Below the pieces are notes generated by a model that was given only the letters and a program-made list of their open reading frames with translations, was not told the origin of the DNA and ran no database searches. This document shows, in pieces, positions 21,451 to 32,977 of a stretch of DNA of 64,000 nt. Position 1 is the first letter of the stretch. Each line of letters starts with the position of its first letter. Made by a program: the position numbers and the translations under genes. Source of the DNA: Eutreptiella sp. 'Long Island Sound 2002'. Its lineage: Eukaryota; Euglenozoa; Euglenophyceae; Eutreptiales; Eutreptiaceae. The DNA lies in the NCBI GenBank assembly GCA_964036045.1, contig OZ038385.1, positions 42,430,765-42,494,764 of the forward strand. The letters are read 5' to 3'.

Positions 21451-22812
21451 CCAGCTTGAAAACGGCTCAGTCCTCTCTCGCAAGGGGTCATATGTGACTG
21501 GGGGTACCTGGAGTTGGGACCCGGGACCGCCGCCATGGGTTAGGGGGTCCATACACAAGAAAATAGTTGTTCAAGACCTAGGTACTGTACTGTACTGCGC
21601 CCTGCAGCACTGATGCAGAGACCGGGTTGTGAACCCGAGTGCCTCATCGCTACTCAGCGCAGGCCTGTTGCAAAACAAAAAAAAGTTGTTCAAGATCTAG
21701 GTACCAATACACACACAGAGGCTCCACCATAGGTTGCGTCTTAACTTCTGCGCCCCCCGGCTTGTCCCGAATTCGCCCAGGGTGCGACCTATGCCTTGGC
21801 ACCTGAGTGCCTCTGCACCCTTGGTGTCACCCGAACTTCACCAACTACCTTTTAGGTTGTTTTTTGGTGGATGGGTGCATATATGATGATAAAGCTCACA
21901 ATTCCCACGACGGTACTTCTCGCTTCTCGTTCGGGTTTCCCCCAAAGGGCGTTTGACCGTTACATTTCTGAACATTGCCGCTACGGGGAACACTCATCAA
22001 GGAACCATGAATGCCTGTCAGGAAACAGATATGACAAACAGCAACCATCAGTGGCCGCCAGGAAACAGATATGGCACAGAACATTATGTCAGGGAGGAAA
22101 CAGATATTTTTTTTGAGTCACGAGTGGCTTGTACAAGGTGGAGGAAAGCTAGATGCCAAGAACTGGACCTAGGTGGCAGTTGAGGCTGCTTCTTTTGGAT
22201 GGGCATTTGAGTCAAATTGATTACACAGGGTGTCGGCGGAACATCTGAAGGTTCTTCACACCATTTCTGCGTATGTTTGTGGTGCGTTGTGGAAAAGTTG
22301 AGAACCATCGCCTCCCTGCTCTCAATAACGAACCACTATTGGGAATTTGTCAATCCAAATGCACACTTTTGTTCGCGTGGCACGAGGGCAAACCTGCGCG
22401 AGGTGATTGGGCTATATGGTTGGTGGAATGGGGCGACCTGGGTCTTACTCGTGTAACACGAACCCCCCTCGATCCACGATCCCCAGGACGCCTTACCCTG
22501 GCCACTAACGGGTCAAAGTGCCAAGGGTCGAAGGAGTCAACTCAGTAGGAGTGCCACTATCTGTGTGTTGTAGCAGTCTGTTTGATAATCCAGGATGTGC
22601 GCTGTTGAGTGTATGGCGTGAACGTGAATCCGCCCGTGGTACCACCATTTGTTTTCTTCGACTTTGGAAAAACGTGTTGTCACTCTCTTGAGGCCGTCAC
22701 TACCCTGCCCAGCACAACCACTGCGTAGTCAGGGTATGTTTTGAGTGCAAACTAAATGTGGAGGCCTGCAAAGGTGAAGCTCCTCTGGTTCCTGACCTAG
22801 GGGGAACATTAG
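21451..22812. other. No supported gene; minor repeats
   Basis: A 25-bp repeat GTTGTTCAAGAYCTAGGTAC occurs at 21566 and 21686. GGAAACAGATAT occurs three times (22020, 22065, 22097) about 35-45 bp apart. Short ORFs lack motifs. Confidence 0.4.
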
Positions 22813-23492
22813 TGCGCCGGGCGCGCGCAGGGCGCGCGCCGGGCATCTTTTGTGACCCGTGCCCCACTGGTGGACGGTTGCCGTTGATATGTTGGGCAAC
22901 ATTATATGGATTTGCCCCTTGGCCCCCAGGACATCAGCAGATGTTTTGATTTGGGATGGGTATGGACCTTCTCGTACCCTAGGTGATTTCTTTGATTTCG
23001 AAGTTGGGGGCCATGATGGTGCTTATAAAGGCCGGATTCATGTCATTGTGCCATTCATTGGAAGAAAGAATGGCACTTTGACAGCCCGCCAACAATGTTA
23101 TAATGACGTGCACGGGTGGTATAGGGCACGCATTGAGCAGTTGTTTGCTCGGTTGTGGCACGCAAGATGAGGCACAGGATGAGGCAGATGTGTGTGTGTT
23201 GTGTTGCCAGAAGCGCTCCACCGTCGCAGTTTGTGATGAGTGTAAGGAGCACTATTGTACTGAATGTATTGACACCCACACTTGTTGGACCAATGTTGTT
23301 TGTTAAGCACAATACAGATGACAGTTGGAGTCACTGAATTCACAGATATTGCTTTATTTTGCAACGTGCTTTTCAGGGAAGGTGTGCAGCCCATCATGGT
23401 CTATTTGGGGGGCCTTCTCGATCAGAGGGTAAATCTTGGGCTGAAGTTGGGATAGTTAATAGAAAAGTAGCGCGCCGGGCGCGCGCCGGGCA
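22813..23492 (+). mobile_element. DDE transposon relic bounded by GC-rich direct repeats
   Basis: GGGCGCGCGCCGGGCA occurs at 22830-22845 and 23477-23492, 647 bp apart, in direct orientation, each embedded in a longer CGCCGGGCGCGCGC block. The transposase fragment lies between them. Direct rather than inverted repeats argue against these being true termini, but the bracketing is exact on both sides. Confidence 0.4.
22859..23306 (+). pseudogene. DDE transposase C-terminal part, PIF/Harbinger or IS5-like, frameshifted
   Basis: Frame 22859-23170 contains DMLGNIIW (possible first Asp strand), GGHDGAYKGRIHVIVPF (second Asp with the G-x-Y-x-G and VPF context of the DDE_Tnp_4 family) and CYNDVHGWYRARIEQLFARL, matching the YN...R..vE..f helix with the catalytic Glu. 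A stop at 23168 follows, but the +1-shifted frame continues with VCVLCCQKRSTVAVCDECKE and HYCTECIDTHTCW, a B-box/RING-like Cys-His cluster ending at TAA 23304. The N-terminal part of the transposase is missing. Probably inactive. Which zinc fold the tail adopts is unclear. Confidence 0.6.
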
Positions 23493-23499
23493 AACATTC

Positions 23500-24039
23500 C
23501 CCCCTAGCCTCATGTATTTTTTCTCCGTATAAAAACCACACGGTGTTACACTCCCGCACTACCAGATCATGCATGTCAATTTGAGACCGCATCAGACGAA
23601 CCTGAGTTCTCCCACAATACTCAAAACGCCATGCCTCGATGAGGCAGTTCCTCGCCCACCGCCACAAATTCAAAAAAGACAAGCATCTCAGCGTGCTGTC
23701 CCCTTGCACACCTTGGAATTGATGTGTTTCACTTGCTCGGTGCTCGTTTTGAAAATGTGGTGTGAAATCGCAATCATTGGAGGGGCAACAAAGGAATTGT
23801 TTGCCCTGCTTGAGTGGTGAAAGTCGTTGAGCCCTCAAAGGAGTACCGCCAAGTTGTTCGTTTTCAGTGACCATTTTAATGGTTCTCAGTAACCAACAGG
23901 GGGGCGAAAGTGCACAATCGCCCTCATCCAAGCCGGTCAAGCGTGAGACAGCAAAGTGCATCTGAAACAATGTTTGCTTAGGCCTGTGAAAAATTGAAAG
24001 TAGGTGGGCGGATGGTGCCCGTTTTCTTGACGTCCCCAC
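23500..24039 (-). CDS. Weakly supported ORF of unknown function
   Basis: Open frame on the minus strand with a coding-like middle (LNLWRWARNCLIEAWRFEYC, then QVRLMRSQIDMHDLVVRECN). Its 3' end overlaps the GC-rich repeat at 23477. It could be the missing part of a mobile element or a chance frame; no domain recognised. Confidence 0.25.
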
Positions 24040-24098
24040 TTCATTGGAACATCCTCCCCTTTTCGTGACATGAGCCTAATTCCTTGTGCAGCTCAAGT

Positions 24099-24581
24099 AT
24101 GGAAAGGCCACCCACAGCGATCGAATCTTACCTTGCATGGGTGAACTCGTTTCACGATGACACAGGAACTTCGTGTACGTCCATTTCCTCAATGTCGGAT
24201 GGGTTGCTTCTGATTCAAATCTTTCAACGGCTATTCCCCTCGTCCATGAAGGATATTGATGTCATCAAGGCACCTCAGAACGACCAAGACCGTTTTCACA
24301 ACCTGTTACTTTTGGGAGCTACCATGGAAGAGTTATTCTCAAATCACTTCCACAAGGACTTGAATTTGTCTTCGCGGCCATGCTCTAATCCAGAAAACCT
24401 GAGCGGTGTGCTTCTTCGGTTGATGATTTACGCAAGCAAGAAGGATTTCACCTCCTGTATGGCTCGATTTGGTGCACTGGGTCAAGGGCATAAGCACAAC
24501 TTGATGCGTCTGCTGAGAAGTAGCACGGCACAACTTCTTGAAGATATGCAAGATCCACAAGGTTTTGTTTCTCTTTGTTGA
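24099..24581 (+). CDS. Calponin-homology/HOOK-like domain exon
   Basis: ATG 24099 lies 7 bp after an acceptor-like CCTTGTGCAG. The protein begins MERPPTAIESYLAWVNSF, then SISSMSDGLLLIQIFQRLFP, the L..W...-x(n)-DG..l..il...P signature of HOOK/NuMA-type CH domains that link cargo or microtubule ends to motors. A second helical half follows (LMRLLRSSTAQLLEDMQ). TGA ends the unspliced frame at 24579; AAGGTTTTG at 24560 is a possible donor. The same frame is open again from 24582 to 24968 with a Pro/Ser-rich tail (SLGSPLASL, FFAPPRPPTAQRTRPVGPPR), which may be the next exon. Lacks visible coiled coil, so the gene is partial. Confidence 0.55.
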   Translation: MERPPTAIESYLAWVNSFHDDTGTSCTSISSMSDGLLLIQIFQRLFPSSMKDIDVIKAPQNDQDRFHNLLLLGATMEELFSNHFHKDLNLSSRPCSNPENLSGVLLRLMIYASKKDFTSCMARFGALGQGHKHNLMRLLRSSTAQLLEDMQDPQGFVSLC

Positions 24582-25639
24582 TGCTGGTGGAAACTCCATG
24601 GTTACAATGTCAACAATGCAACAGAATCGCCTGCACCTACACCCACATGCAGCCAAGGCCACACCTACACCCATTGTTGCACCTGTGCTCTATATCTTTG
24701 CATTGTGTCAAATGAACCGACCCGCAAGTTTAGCTTGGGGAGTCCTTTGGCGTCATTGAGTACAATAGCACACACACACACTACTATGGCAGGTCCAGTC
24801 GCCACCCCAGCCCCTTTCACCCCCTCCCAGCACACGAGCTCCAGCGGCACCCGTGGGTTTTTCGCCCCCCCGCGTCCGCCAACAGCACAACGGACTCGCC
24901 CAGTGGGGCCTCCGCGCAGGGAAGCACGGGAGTATGGACCAGGGATGTGGGACGCAGTAGGAACATGAGCCTCACTCCCTCTTGTTGCATGTTGCATGTC
25001 ATCTCAACCCAGTTTCTGAAGCCCGGCGACAGGGTAACAGAACAAAAGAACTCATGGTTTGGTCGCATCATTGTTGAACCTCACAGTTTGAGCATGATTT
25101 GAAAGATTTGGGCGTCACACACTACTATGCATGGTTGCATGCTGTTTGACATCTATGCACGCTCACTTGCAGACACATGCACACTTAAGTTGGAGCCCTA
25201 AAATGGGAACATCTCCACACATCCCACAGCAATGCCAAGAATGGCACTGCCCTCGCGGGTGTTAAGCCACGGTAGCAAAAGACACCCTATTGGAAAGCAT
25301 CACCCCCATGTGGGGATCCTTTGCCCGCCGCAAGCCATGTCGTAGAGCCAAGTGGTACGTACTCCAAATCCTACTGTGTTTGGCGTAGATGTGCAAAGCT
25401 TCATTGGGGGTTCAAAGTTGGTTAGAACTATCCTTTTGAGCACTTGACGGGGTGATGTATTGTGGTCTTGGCCCATTGTCATTAGTTGGGCCAGACATGG
25501 CTACTACGTAGCTCCTGCCCTGCTGGGGAGGGTGTAACTCCCCTTGCTTGGATTACTCAACTTTTCTTATTCCAGCGTGCCCAGACATCTTTTGCCAGAC
25601 ACATTTCAGTTTTCAGTAGTTTTGGACTAAGCGTGGGGT
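24582..25639 (+). other. Possible 3' exon of the CH gene, then intergenic DNA
   Basis: 24705-24968 is a Pro/Ser/Arg-rich frame in phase with the CH exon. From 24970 to 25639 no ORF or repeat is convincing. Confidence 0.35.
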
Positions 25640-28612
25640 ACTTGATTCACCCGAGGGCAAAGGTCTGTCTTACCGTGTCTCACTATCCCCCACCCCCAGT
25701 TAAAGTCTCAGAACACCCCCCCTCCCCAGATAAGTGACAAGTGACACAGTGGATTTAGCTCTGGGCAGATGAAAAATTTGTAAGAGACACAGTTGATCTT
25801 GCCACCATAAGCGGCACAGTTCACACGGTGGGGGTCACCATGGATGAGCCCGCATGTGCAACACCCAAAAAAGCAGATATGTCTTCAATCGTCACCGCTT
25901 TCAATCAGGCGCAGAAAATTGTGTCGTCCCTTGTTCGCGGTACTCCTGTGTCATACTTGTGGGAAAGCGGCCTGGTGTCCTACACACAGCCATTGTAGGG
26001 CTTTGTGCAGGTAAAATTGTTTGCAATTTGTTTTTGGTAGGGCCAGTTGCGCTATCTTTCCCCCAAACTCAGTGGTAACATGCAGCACAGACTTTTTCAC
26101 AGCAAAAGAAATGCCTGCAACACGAAACAACAAAGGGGATTTGCCACGCAACTGTGACACTCAAGACACACCGGAGGCTCATTCCTGCTTTGCCCGCAGT
26201 CCTACACTCTGTGATTTCACTTTGCATCCCTTTCCCCTTGTGAAGATTGAAAATCCAGGGCCGGATGAAGCCACAGCGGGTGGGTCCGTTTCCCCGCCTC
26301 CCGTCCCCCTGCCCCTTCCCAGCCCTATCGTAGTAGTTCCCCGCCAAACCAATCAAGCCGCCTGTAGCCATTGTAGGGCTTTGTGCAGGTAAAATTGTTT
26401 GCAGTGCTTCCCCGCCGCACCAATCAGCATGTCTACTGGCAGACAAACATTTGCTTCCGCAGAAACCACGACACTTCTTTTGTTGGAACAACAGCAAGTA
26501 TCCAGCAATCAACAGACGCCATCTCGACAACTATGGGAGGAGGGGGGGTCGGACGAGACCCCCCCCCCCCCCTCCTCTCCTCTTATACATGCTTGCCTAG
26601 AGGGAACAATTTGACAGGCCAACGAAGGTACACCCTCCCAACGACACAAGAGTTGCCACATCCGCTTGCAGCCTCGGTGCTTCCCCTTGAGACACCACAA
26701 CTAATGATCATAGTTCACATGCGGGTACCTCAAGCCCGCAGACCAGACTTTCGTTTGGCTCCTCCCCCTTCTCACCGGCTCCAGGGCTGGCTCGGGGCTG
26801 ACAGTGCTGCGGTTGTCCATTGTTTCTAAGAAAGAAGGCTGCTGTTCACTCAGTCAACAGCAGCAGCAGTGCAGAAGAACGACAGGTGGGGTCGCATTGG
26901 CACAGCAATTGGGGGGGATGTGCTGGGACAGCAGAGCGCTTGCAGTTCACTCTCAACAAAGTTTGTCCTGCAACAAGACCCCGTTCCAAAACGGGTCCAA
27001 AACAGGTATAAGAGTGGGGAGGTGGGGCCAGTCTGGTGGGTATTATCTTGGATCGGTTGGTGGGAAGAATCTGGAGTGTCTGGGGGCTGGGCTCTGGACC
27101 GCCTCCATCTTATACCTGCAGCCTGCTCCCCTCACACATCCCCAACCGCACAAGTGCCACCGACACCTGCCCCCCATTGCTTTCACACACCTGCATACAG
27201 CTGCTGCTATCTGTCTGATCCCTCTCCTCAGCAGCCGCGGAAACCGCTGCTGAAGTAACCTCTGAAGACCTTCCTGTGAGACCTTCTGGATTGCCTTCGA
27301 TGCCGCCGGAGCAACTCATTGTTGGCCTGTCGCAGATGTTCCCGCAGCAACCACGTGACGTCCTTGTCCGCATCTTGCAGGTGTGGTCCTGCTCTTTGAA
27401 CACTGAGCCCCAAAAAGTGATTCACTTTATTGCACATTGGCTGCGAATTGCAAAGACTGCTATGGAAATCCTATCGCAATCCTACAAATACAAGCTCTTC
27501 CGGGACCTGTCCCTCCCTCACACGCCCTTCCGGACCCTGTCCCTCGCCTTTCCGTGTCCCTCGCTCAGAGAAGAATTGCACAATTTGCATGGCACCATTT
27601 TCCATTCTGGCACATTTCTGCAGACCCTCCATGATGACTGAGTCATACATCCAACCCTGATATCTGTAGGCAGTATTGCATCCCCGCGTGGGGCAAACTG
27701 GAGGAGGACGGGAGGTGGAATTGGAGGTGGGATTGGAGGTGGAATTGAAGGTGGGATTCCTTGTTGTTGTTCGGCCTGTTTTCCAGTGCAGGCTTACGTC
27801 ACCCGGTGGGCTTTGGGAGTGGTGTAGGGTCCCCATGCAGTGTTTTGAGTATGGATCACAAAGAAAGATGCCAAGAAGTGATGGGTTTTGGGGGTCCATT
27901 CCCTATGGCTAAGACTAGGGTGTGACATGACTGCTGACATCATCACAATCGCAGCATTAAAACCGGCCATCTTCCCCCTTCAAGTAGGTCGTATGACCTC
28001 AGATATGCCCGAATTATGCCTCATGGATATTAATCTGTTGGATGCGACTGTGGGGATGAAATGGGCACTTTGCAAGGGTTGGGTGGACAGAAGAAAGCAT
28101 TGAAAGGAACTTTGGACAATGGGTTTTGGGGGTCCACGCTGGAGGAATAAGGGTTAGATAAGGGGATACCATTGGCTGCTGCAATTGGTACCAGAAAAGT
28201 GAAAATCAGTCACATATCCCAGCCCACCTCCAGTCCACAATCCCACCTCCAGTGCAGCTTGCGTGCGACGTACTGGGAACTGGTTGGCACTTGAGGCAGT
28301 GTGGGCACACTGCACGGTTTTGAGACGTGCACAGCCAAGTGTTCTGGGCTGTTCCGCTGGTTGCCCTATGGTCCACCCCCCCTTTTTATTGCAGCTGCAA
28401 TCTGGCATCTAACCCCCCCCCTGTTTCCCCCCGTTTTCCCCGTTTTTACAGGCTTCAGTGGTGAGTGTGTGATTGTGGTGGTGCCTGAAGGGGGGGGCGC
28501 ACTGTGCCATCTGTGCGCGCGGTGACTTCGCCTGCGCTGTGCGAAAAGCCGGCTGTTTTCCATCACCGGTAGCCATGGGTCCCAGGGTCTTGACACCTGC
28601 ACCCTACAGCTC
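25640..28612 (+). repeat. 4.7-kb unit, copy 1 (partial, rearranged)
   Basis: Collinear with 34065-36752 and then 37155-37350, so about 400 bp are deleted relative to copies 2 and 3. It differs inside: a block of about 450 bp is in the forward orientation and split here (25893-26035 and 26357-26712), but continuous and inverted in copies 2 and 3. The 36-bp sequence GCCATTGTAGGGCTTTGTGC and following is present on both sides of the intervening 300 bp. Homology ends at 28612. Confidence 0.9.
27232..27380 (+). CDS. CUE-like half-domain exon, unit copy 1
   Basis: Acceptor CCCTCTCCTCAG before 27232 and donor CAG-GTGTGG after 27380 bound a 149-nt exon ending in phase 0. It encodes an Ala/Glu-rich lead and then EQLIVGLSQMFPQQPRDVLV with RILQ, matching the first helices of a CUE domain (L..MFP......L...L). 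The matching upstream exon of this copy is degraded (donor GTCTGT at 25658). No second CUE half was found in the unit, so the exon is probably not functional alone. Confidence 0.4.
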
Positions 28613-30120
28613 TGGGGCCATGTACAATAAGATGGTAGAGGCACGCCGTGGGACCATACCACCCCCAAATATCCTCTTTTTCCCCTCCATCACGGTACCA
28701 CCGTCCACAAACGCCTCATATACTGCATGCGTTGGAAAGTCGCATTCCGCAACATGTGGCTTAGCACCTGGGGACCGTGGCAAGATGCGGTAACTGAATG
28801 GTGGAACAGGGCGTCGGCGGCGGACCCACACCATGTGTCCTGCCTTCGCATTCCACAGTCCCTTTGGGACCACATCCCCCGAGCACTGCGGGTAGACCTC
28901 AGGGAGCGTGTGGCCTGGCACTAGTACCGCACCCTACATGGCGTATGCCAACCAGGCGGCCAACTCACCATGCCCCCTCGCGACTCACAGATGCCGCCCA
29001 CGCCGTCCACAGCGATGCCGGCATGGTACACAAAGCTACGCCCAAAAGCCGTACGGCCTAACCCCAAGAATTGTGTCCTCCGCAATCAAGTGGGTATACA
29101 GGGCCCCAGGAGAGAGGCGGGATGGCCGCGCCTCTCAAGAAGCATCTCACCGCAAAGCAGTGCGCACGTGGGACCGGCTGCAGTTGAACCACACCAGGTC
29201 ATGGGCAGTGAAATATCTCGACTAGTATCCCTGTCCCACTGCCTCATTCACACCCGGAGGGACAGCCGGTGGCCTCGGCGATGCAGTATCTGGCTCATCC
29301 TTGGTTTCTACATCAACGTGCCGTTCTCGGTGCCTCACTGCTGGACTCATACTGCGGCTTCCTAGATGATCTGGTGCGGCAATCATGGCATTGGCACTCC
29401 CTCCTGCGGCGTGCCAGAGTGTGGACAACCTCCATAGACCGGCACTACCAACGGCATAACCGACGGGTTGAGCTCTTTTTGGTGATGAGCCAGTTGTGGG
29501 CATCTGAGCGCGCCACCCACCGAGTGGAGTTGCCTTGCCTTAGCGCCAATGTCGCGCAGCGCCCAGCATCATGGGCCAACGCCCGCCACCGGACATTGCC
29601 CGTGGAAAGCGACGAAAGCTTGTCACCCTTGAGGATCTGTGGGGACTGGCACACACATGATCCTGCATTTTCTTTTTCCCCTTTACTCTTTCGCATTATA
29701 GGTTTGCCTTATGGCGTGGCGGTTTGCCTGCCGCACAAGAGAGCCTTGTGGTATACGCATGTGAACTTTGGGTCTTTGCCCTGTGCCCCGCGTTGCGGGA
29801 ATCCACTATATCATATGCCGGAGTCGCACTTTCCCAAGCACAGTCTTGAGTACTCTTTGAACTTCTGGAGTCATTCAAACAAAAAAAAACAAGGCCAATG
29901 CTTCGTTCTGCTTCGATGGTGTTGTACCACCACCGTAATTGTATTCCACACATGTGTTGTTTCTCCGCATCGTTTGTGCATTGTTCCCATGCGCCTTCTC
30001 CAATGCTCCCCCATTCCCCCCCATTTTTCTCCATTTCCACCCCATTTTGCTCCATTTCCCCCCAGTTTCCCCCATTTTCCTCCCGCGTCTCCAGGACATC
30101 ACTCACCCCTATAGTGCAGT
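28613..30120. other. Degenerate coding-like region, no supported gene
   Basis: Coding-like pieces appear in different frames: 28727-28921 (+), which continues through TAG 28922 into 28925-29360; a - strand frame 28604-28921; and 29269-29690 (+), rich in Trp/His. None carries a domain I can name. It ends in a CCCCATTTTCC polypyrimidine tract (30005-30090) and CAGTGGTAAGTG at 30117. Confidence 0.3.
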
Positions 30121-30176
30121 GGTAAGTGTGTGTGGGTATACGTGTGTGTTCAGGCAACCCATGTGCAAGGCGGCCG

Positions 30177-30800
30177 ATGGACCGCCTGCACAACATTGTG
30201 TCTCGCAAGAAACAGCAGCGAGCGCAGCGGGAGCGGGAAGCAGGAGAACGACGCCGAGGAGAGAGCAGGAGGAAAGAGGAGTTCGAAGGACAGGCAGCGG
30301 AAGCCAGAGCAGCACGAGACGGAAGGCCCGCGGCGGCCCAGGCGTGGACAACAAGCGGGCCTCAACCGTGTCATGGTCAAGGACGGAGTCACTGAGATCG
30401 CCGCGGAGAGGGTGCAGCGCGGGCTCACAGAGAGTACGGCGTGTGAGAGCGGCCACGGAGTTGGTGCCGCGGAGCTGGTTCCGGATGTTGCCCGACGAGG
30501 ACTGAGTACAGGCCAGCAAGATGCGAGCAAGATGCGGGAATCGAAGGAGCGGGAACGTGGACAGATCGGCCAGCAAGCCACATCGGCCAGCAAGGGCGCG
30601 CACAGATGGAGCGCTGCAGCGAGCAGCCGCTGGGGACAGCAGGATCTCAGAGAGCCGAACGCAGCTGACGCCAGCGGGTGGTCTGGGGCCTGGCTGGTGG
30701 CCCTGGGGGGTGTCTCTACGCCCTTCGCCTGGGGAGGCGCCAGGGGCGCACCAGGGGCCCGGGGTCACACGCTGGCGGCGGGCTGCAGATGGCCCTGACT
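30177..30800 (+). CDS. Arg/Glu-rich ORF upstream of the gag-like gene
   Basis: ATG 30177 opens MDRLHNIVSRKKQQRAQRER, a charged coiled-coil-like segment that stays open to 30395. A second frame, overlapping it, is open to 30798 and carries GLNRVMVKDGVTEIAAERVQ and further charged sequence. A frameshift near 30350 or splicing would join them. All three forward frames are open for over 200 bp because of base composition, so the call is weak. It may be part of the same element as the ORF at 31.2 kb. Confidence 0.3.
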
Positions 30801-30875
30801 TCCCTTGTAGACGACCACTTGCGCAGTGCGGAGTACAAGATGGAGAGCTAGGGCATGGAGCCCACAACATTTCCC

Positions 30876-31099
30876 GCAGATGGCGCGTACTGACTCAGGG
30901 TCGGCTGACCGGGCCGCACTCGGCAGATGGCGTGTACTGCAGTTTTGTGCACCATGGCAGATGCCGTGTACTGCTCAGGATGGACCAACTGGGCCGCTCC
31001 CTGACAGATGACGGGTACTGCAACAGATGACGTGTACCCGGCTGAGTCCAATGGCTGCAGCGAAGGGATGACGTGTACTGTGGTAGATGACGCGTACTC
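30876..31099 (+). promoter_or_regulatory. Seven direct copies of GATGRCGTGTACTG
   Basis: Copies at 30876-30892, 30923-30940, 30957-30974, 31003-31021, 31023-31038, 31064-31080 and 31084-31099, with irregular spacing of 18-47 bp. The core TGACGTGT resembles bZIP (CRE/C-box) sites. The cluster ends 119 bp before the ATG of the gag-like ORF, so a promoter or LTR-like enhancer role is plausible. Confidence 0.55.
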
Positions 31100-31217
31100 A
31101 ACAGTGCGGCACCATGCCTGTAGTGAGACAGCGTGCACTGCATGGGCGAAAGGAGGGGCACCACAACGCAAGACCAGGTTAAAGCCCTCGTCTCGCTTTG
31201 TCTGCAGGTCTAGCATC

Positions 31218-32977
31218 ATGTCTAGCAATGGATCGGATAGCGATGGGGCGCAACCCAGAGCTCATGAGGCGGTGGACCGCAAAATCAAGTACACCCTCGA
31301 CACGTTTGAGCGTATCAACGTCCACGAACATAACGTAGAGTTCAAGTTCAAAGATGGAGCAGTCAAACTGTCATATGACGAGGCGCTCACGGAAGGGACC
31401 AAGAGCGCCAGGCTGCTTCAGTTCTGGCTCGCTACGCCATACCTGACGGACACCGAACGGGCGCGACTGGCGGATAGTGAGCACCAGCCGGCGGTGCAGT
31501 CCATGGCTGTGGCTCTGCAGGTGCTGACCGAGACCCAGATTCAAGAAGCGGCACGTGCCTTCGATGTGTCTGTCGACGTAGTTCGAACAGGGGGCAGGCT
31601 GACAGCGCCGGCCAAATGGAAGATTGTCCTGCACTGCATCCGTGAGGCAGCAGGGGCAGGAGCAAAGCTCGTGGCGGCCTTGGACAGCCAGACCGTCGAG
31701 CGGCTTTTCCGCAGGGTTGCGTGGAAGCCCGTCATGCAGCAGCTCGCGGAAGCGATCTACGCCAAACCCAGCGCCGTGGAACAGTCTCCGCAGGAGGTGA
31801 GCCGTGCGGCAGATCCAGCCCGCGGCGCAGCCCACGCCTGCGCGAACAGGAAGGAGAACATGAAGCAACTGTCGGACGCCAGCCCAGTGAGGACCGGCGA
31901 CGACAGCGGGATGACGATGATGACACCAGACAAGGAGTGGCGGCGCTGCATCGGCAAATTGCGCAACTAGGGCCTCTCCTGACCGCGGATGCTGAAGCAC
32001 TCATTGACGCCGGGAGCGCCGTGCTGGCCCGAGCCGGGGAAACGGATGCAGCACTGGAGGTCATGGCCGACATGCCCACAGAACGGGACCTACAGGCGCG
32101 CCTCACCACATTCACGGGGGAGCGACTCCGAAACATCTTGGGTGACTGGAAACGGGCGGCAAGTCAAGAAGTGCTGCGCATACGGGCAGACCGACGGGCA
32201 GAGCAACGGGAACGAGAACAAGAGCATCCAGTCCCGCCAAGCACGGGCCGCCAGCTGTTCCCAGTGACGCCGCAAGACGACTCGGGGTCAGTAGACCAGT
32301 CGGTCACACAGCGGCTGCACAGGGAATGGGCCGAAGCAGCGGAAAAAGAGAGGCAGCGTCGACGAGAGCAGCAAGAGCGGCAAGGAGGAGCAACGACTCC
32401 AGCGACAGGGGCGTCGCACAACAGAGTGGTACGGGCTGTGCAACGAGACGACGAGGGCGCCGGCGAGTTCGAGGTTGTCACAGATCACACAGGAGCCCTA
32501 GGAGTGGCATGGATACGGGTCGTCAAAATGTGTGAACCGGCAGATCTGCTGCGGGAGCTGAAGCTCGTGCTCAGGTACAGCAACGTAGAGCAACAATGGG
32601 ATCAAGTGGTGCAGTTGTGTGACAAACACAACTCCCGCCAGGGCATACAGGTCGTCGCGGACCAAGACAACATCAGCGCGGCGCTGCAGGGCCAGCAGGA
32701 GGTCACTCTGAGGCTGCGAGGACCAGATGGAGTACGCGGCACGAAGTTCACTATCCAGCGATGGGACAACGCGCGCATTCTGGCGGAGGCAGGCAAAGCG
32801 TTACCGGCACAACCTGTGTCACACAGTCACACAGGATGGGACGCCCGCGCCGGGGAAGAGCAACCAAACCGAGGGCATGGTCGAGAGCGCGGCCCCGATA
32901 CGGCGGGCCACCGCGGACGCGACCATCATCAGCCGCAACAGCGCGGCAAAGGCAGAGGCAAAGGTTTTAAGTGGTGA
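31218..32977 (+). CDS. Gag-like protein with a frame change, unknown element
   Basis: ATG 31218 follows an acceptor-like TTGTCTGCAG. The first frame (to TAG 31968) encodes MSSNGSDSDGAQ and a helical region with YTLDTFERINVHEHNVEFKF. Coding character moves to the -1 frame between about 31760 and 31940 and continues to TGA 32975: a charged Arg/Glu coiled coil (about 32160-32390), then a compact domain (DLLRELKLVLRYSN, VVQLCDKHNSRQGIQVVA, EVTLRLRGPDG) and a basic Gly/Arg/Lys tail (RGKGRGKGFKW) suited to nucleic-acid binding. Size, coiled coil and basic tail resemble retroelement Gag, but no zinc knuckle or reverse transcriptase was found. The shift may be programmed, a mutation or an error. Confidence 0.45.

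Noticed and set aside
22830-23492. GC-rich repeats as terminal inverted repeats of the DDE element
   Set aside because: They are in direct orientation; internal GCGCGC palindromy gives only a superficial inverted appearance.
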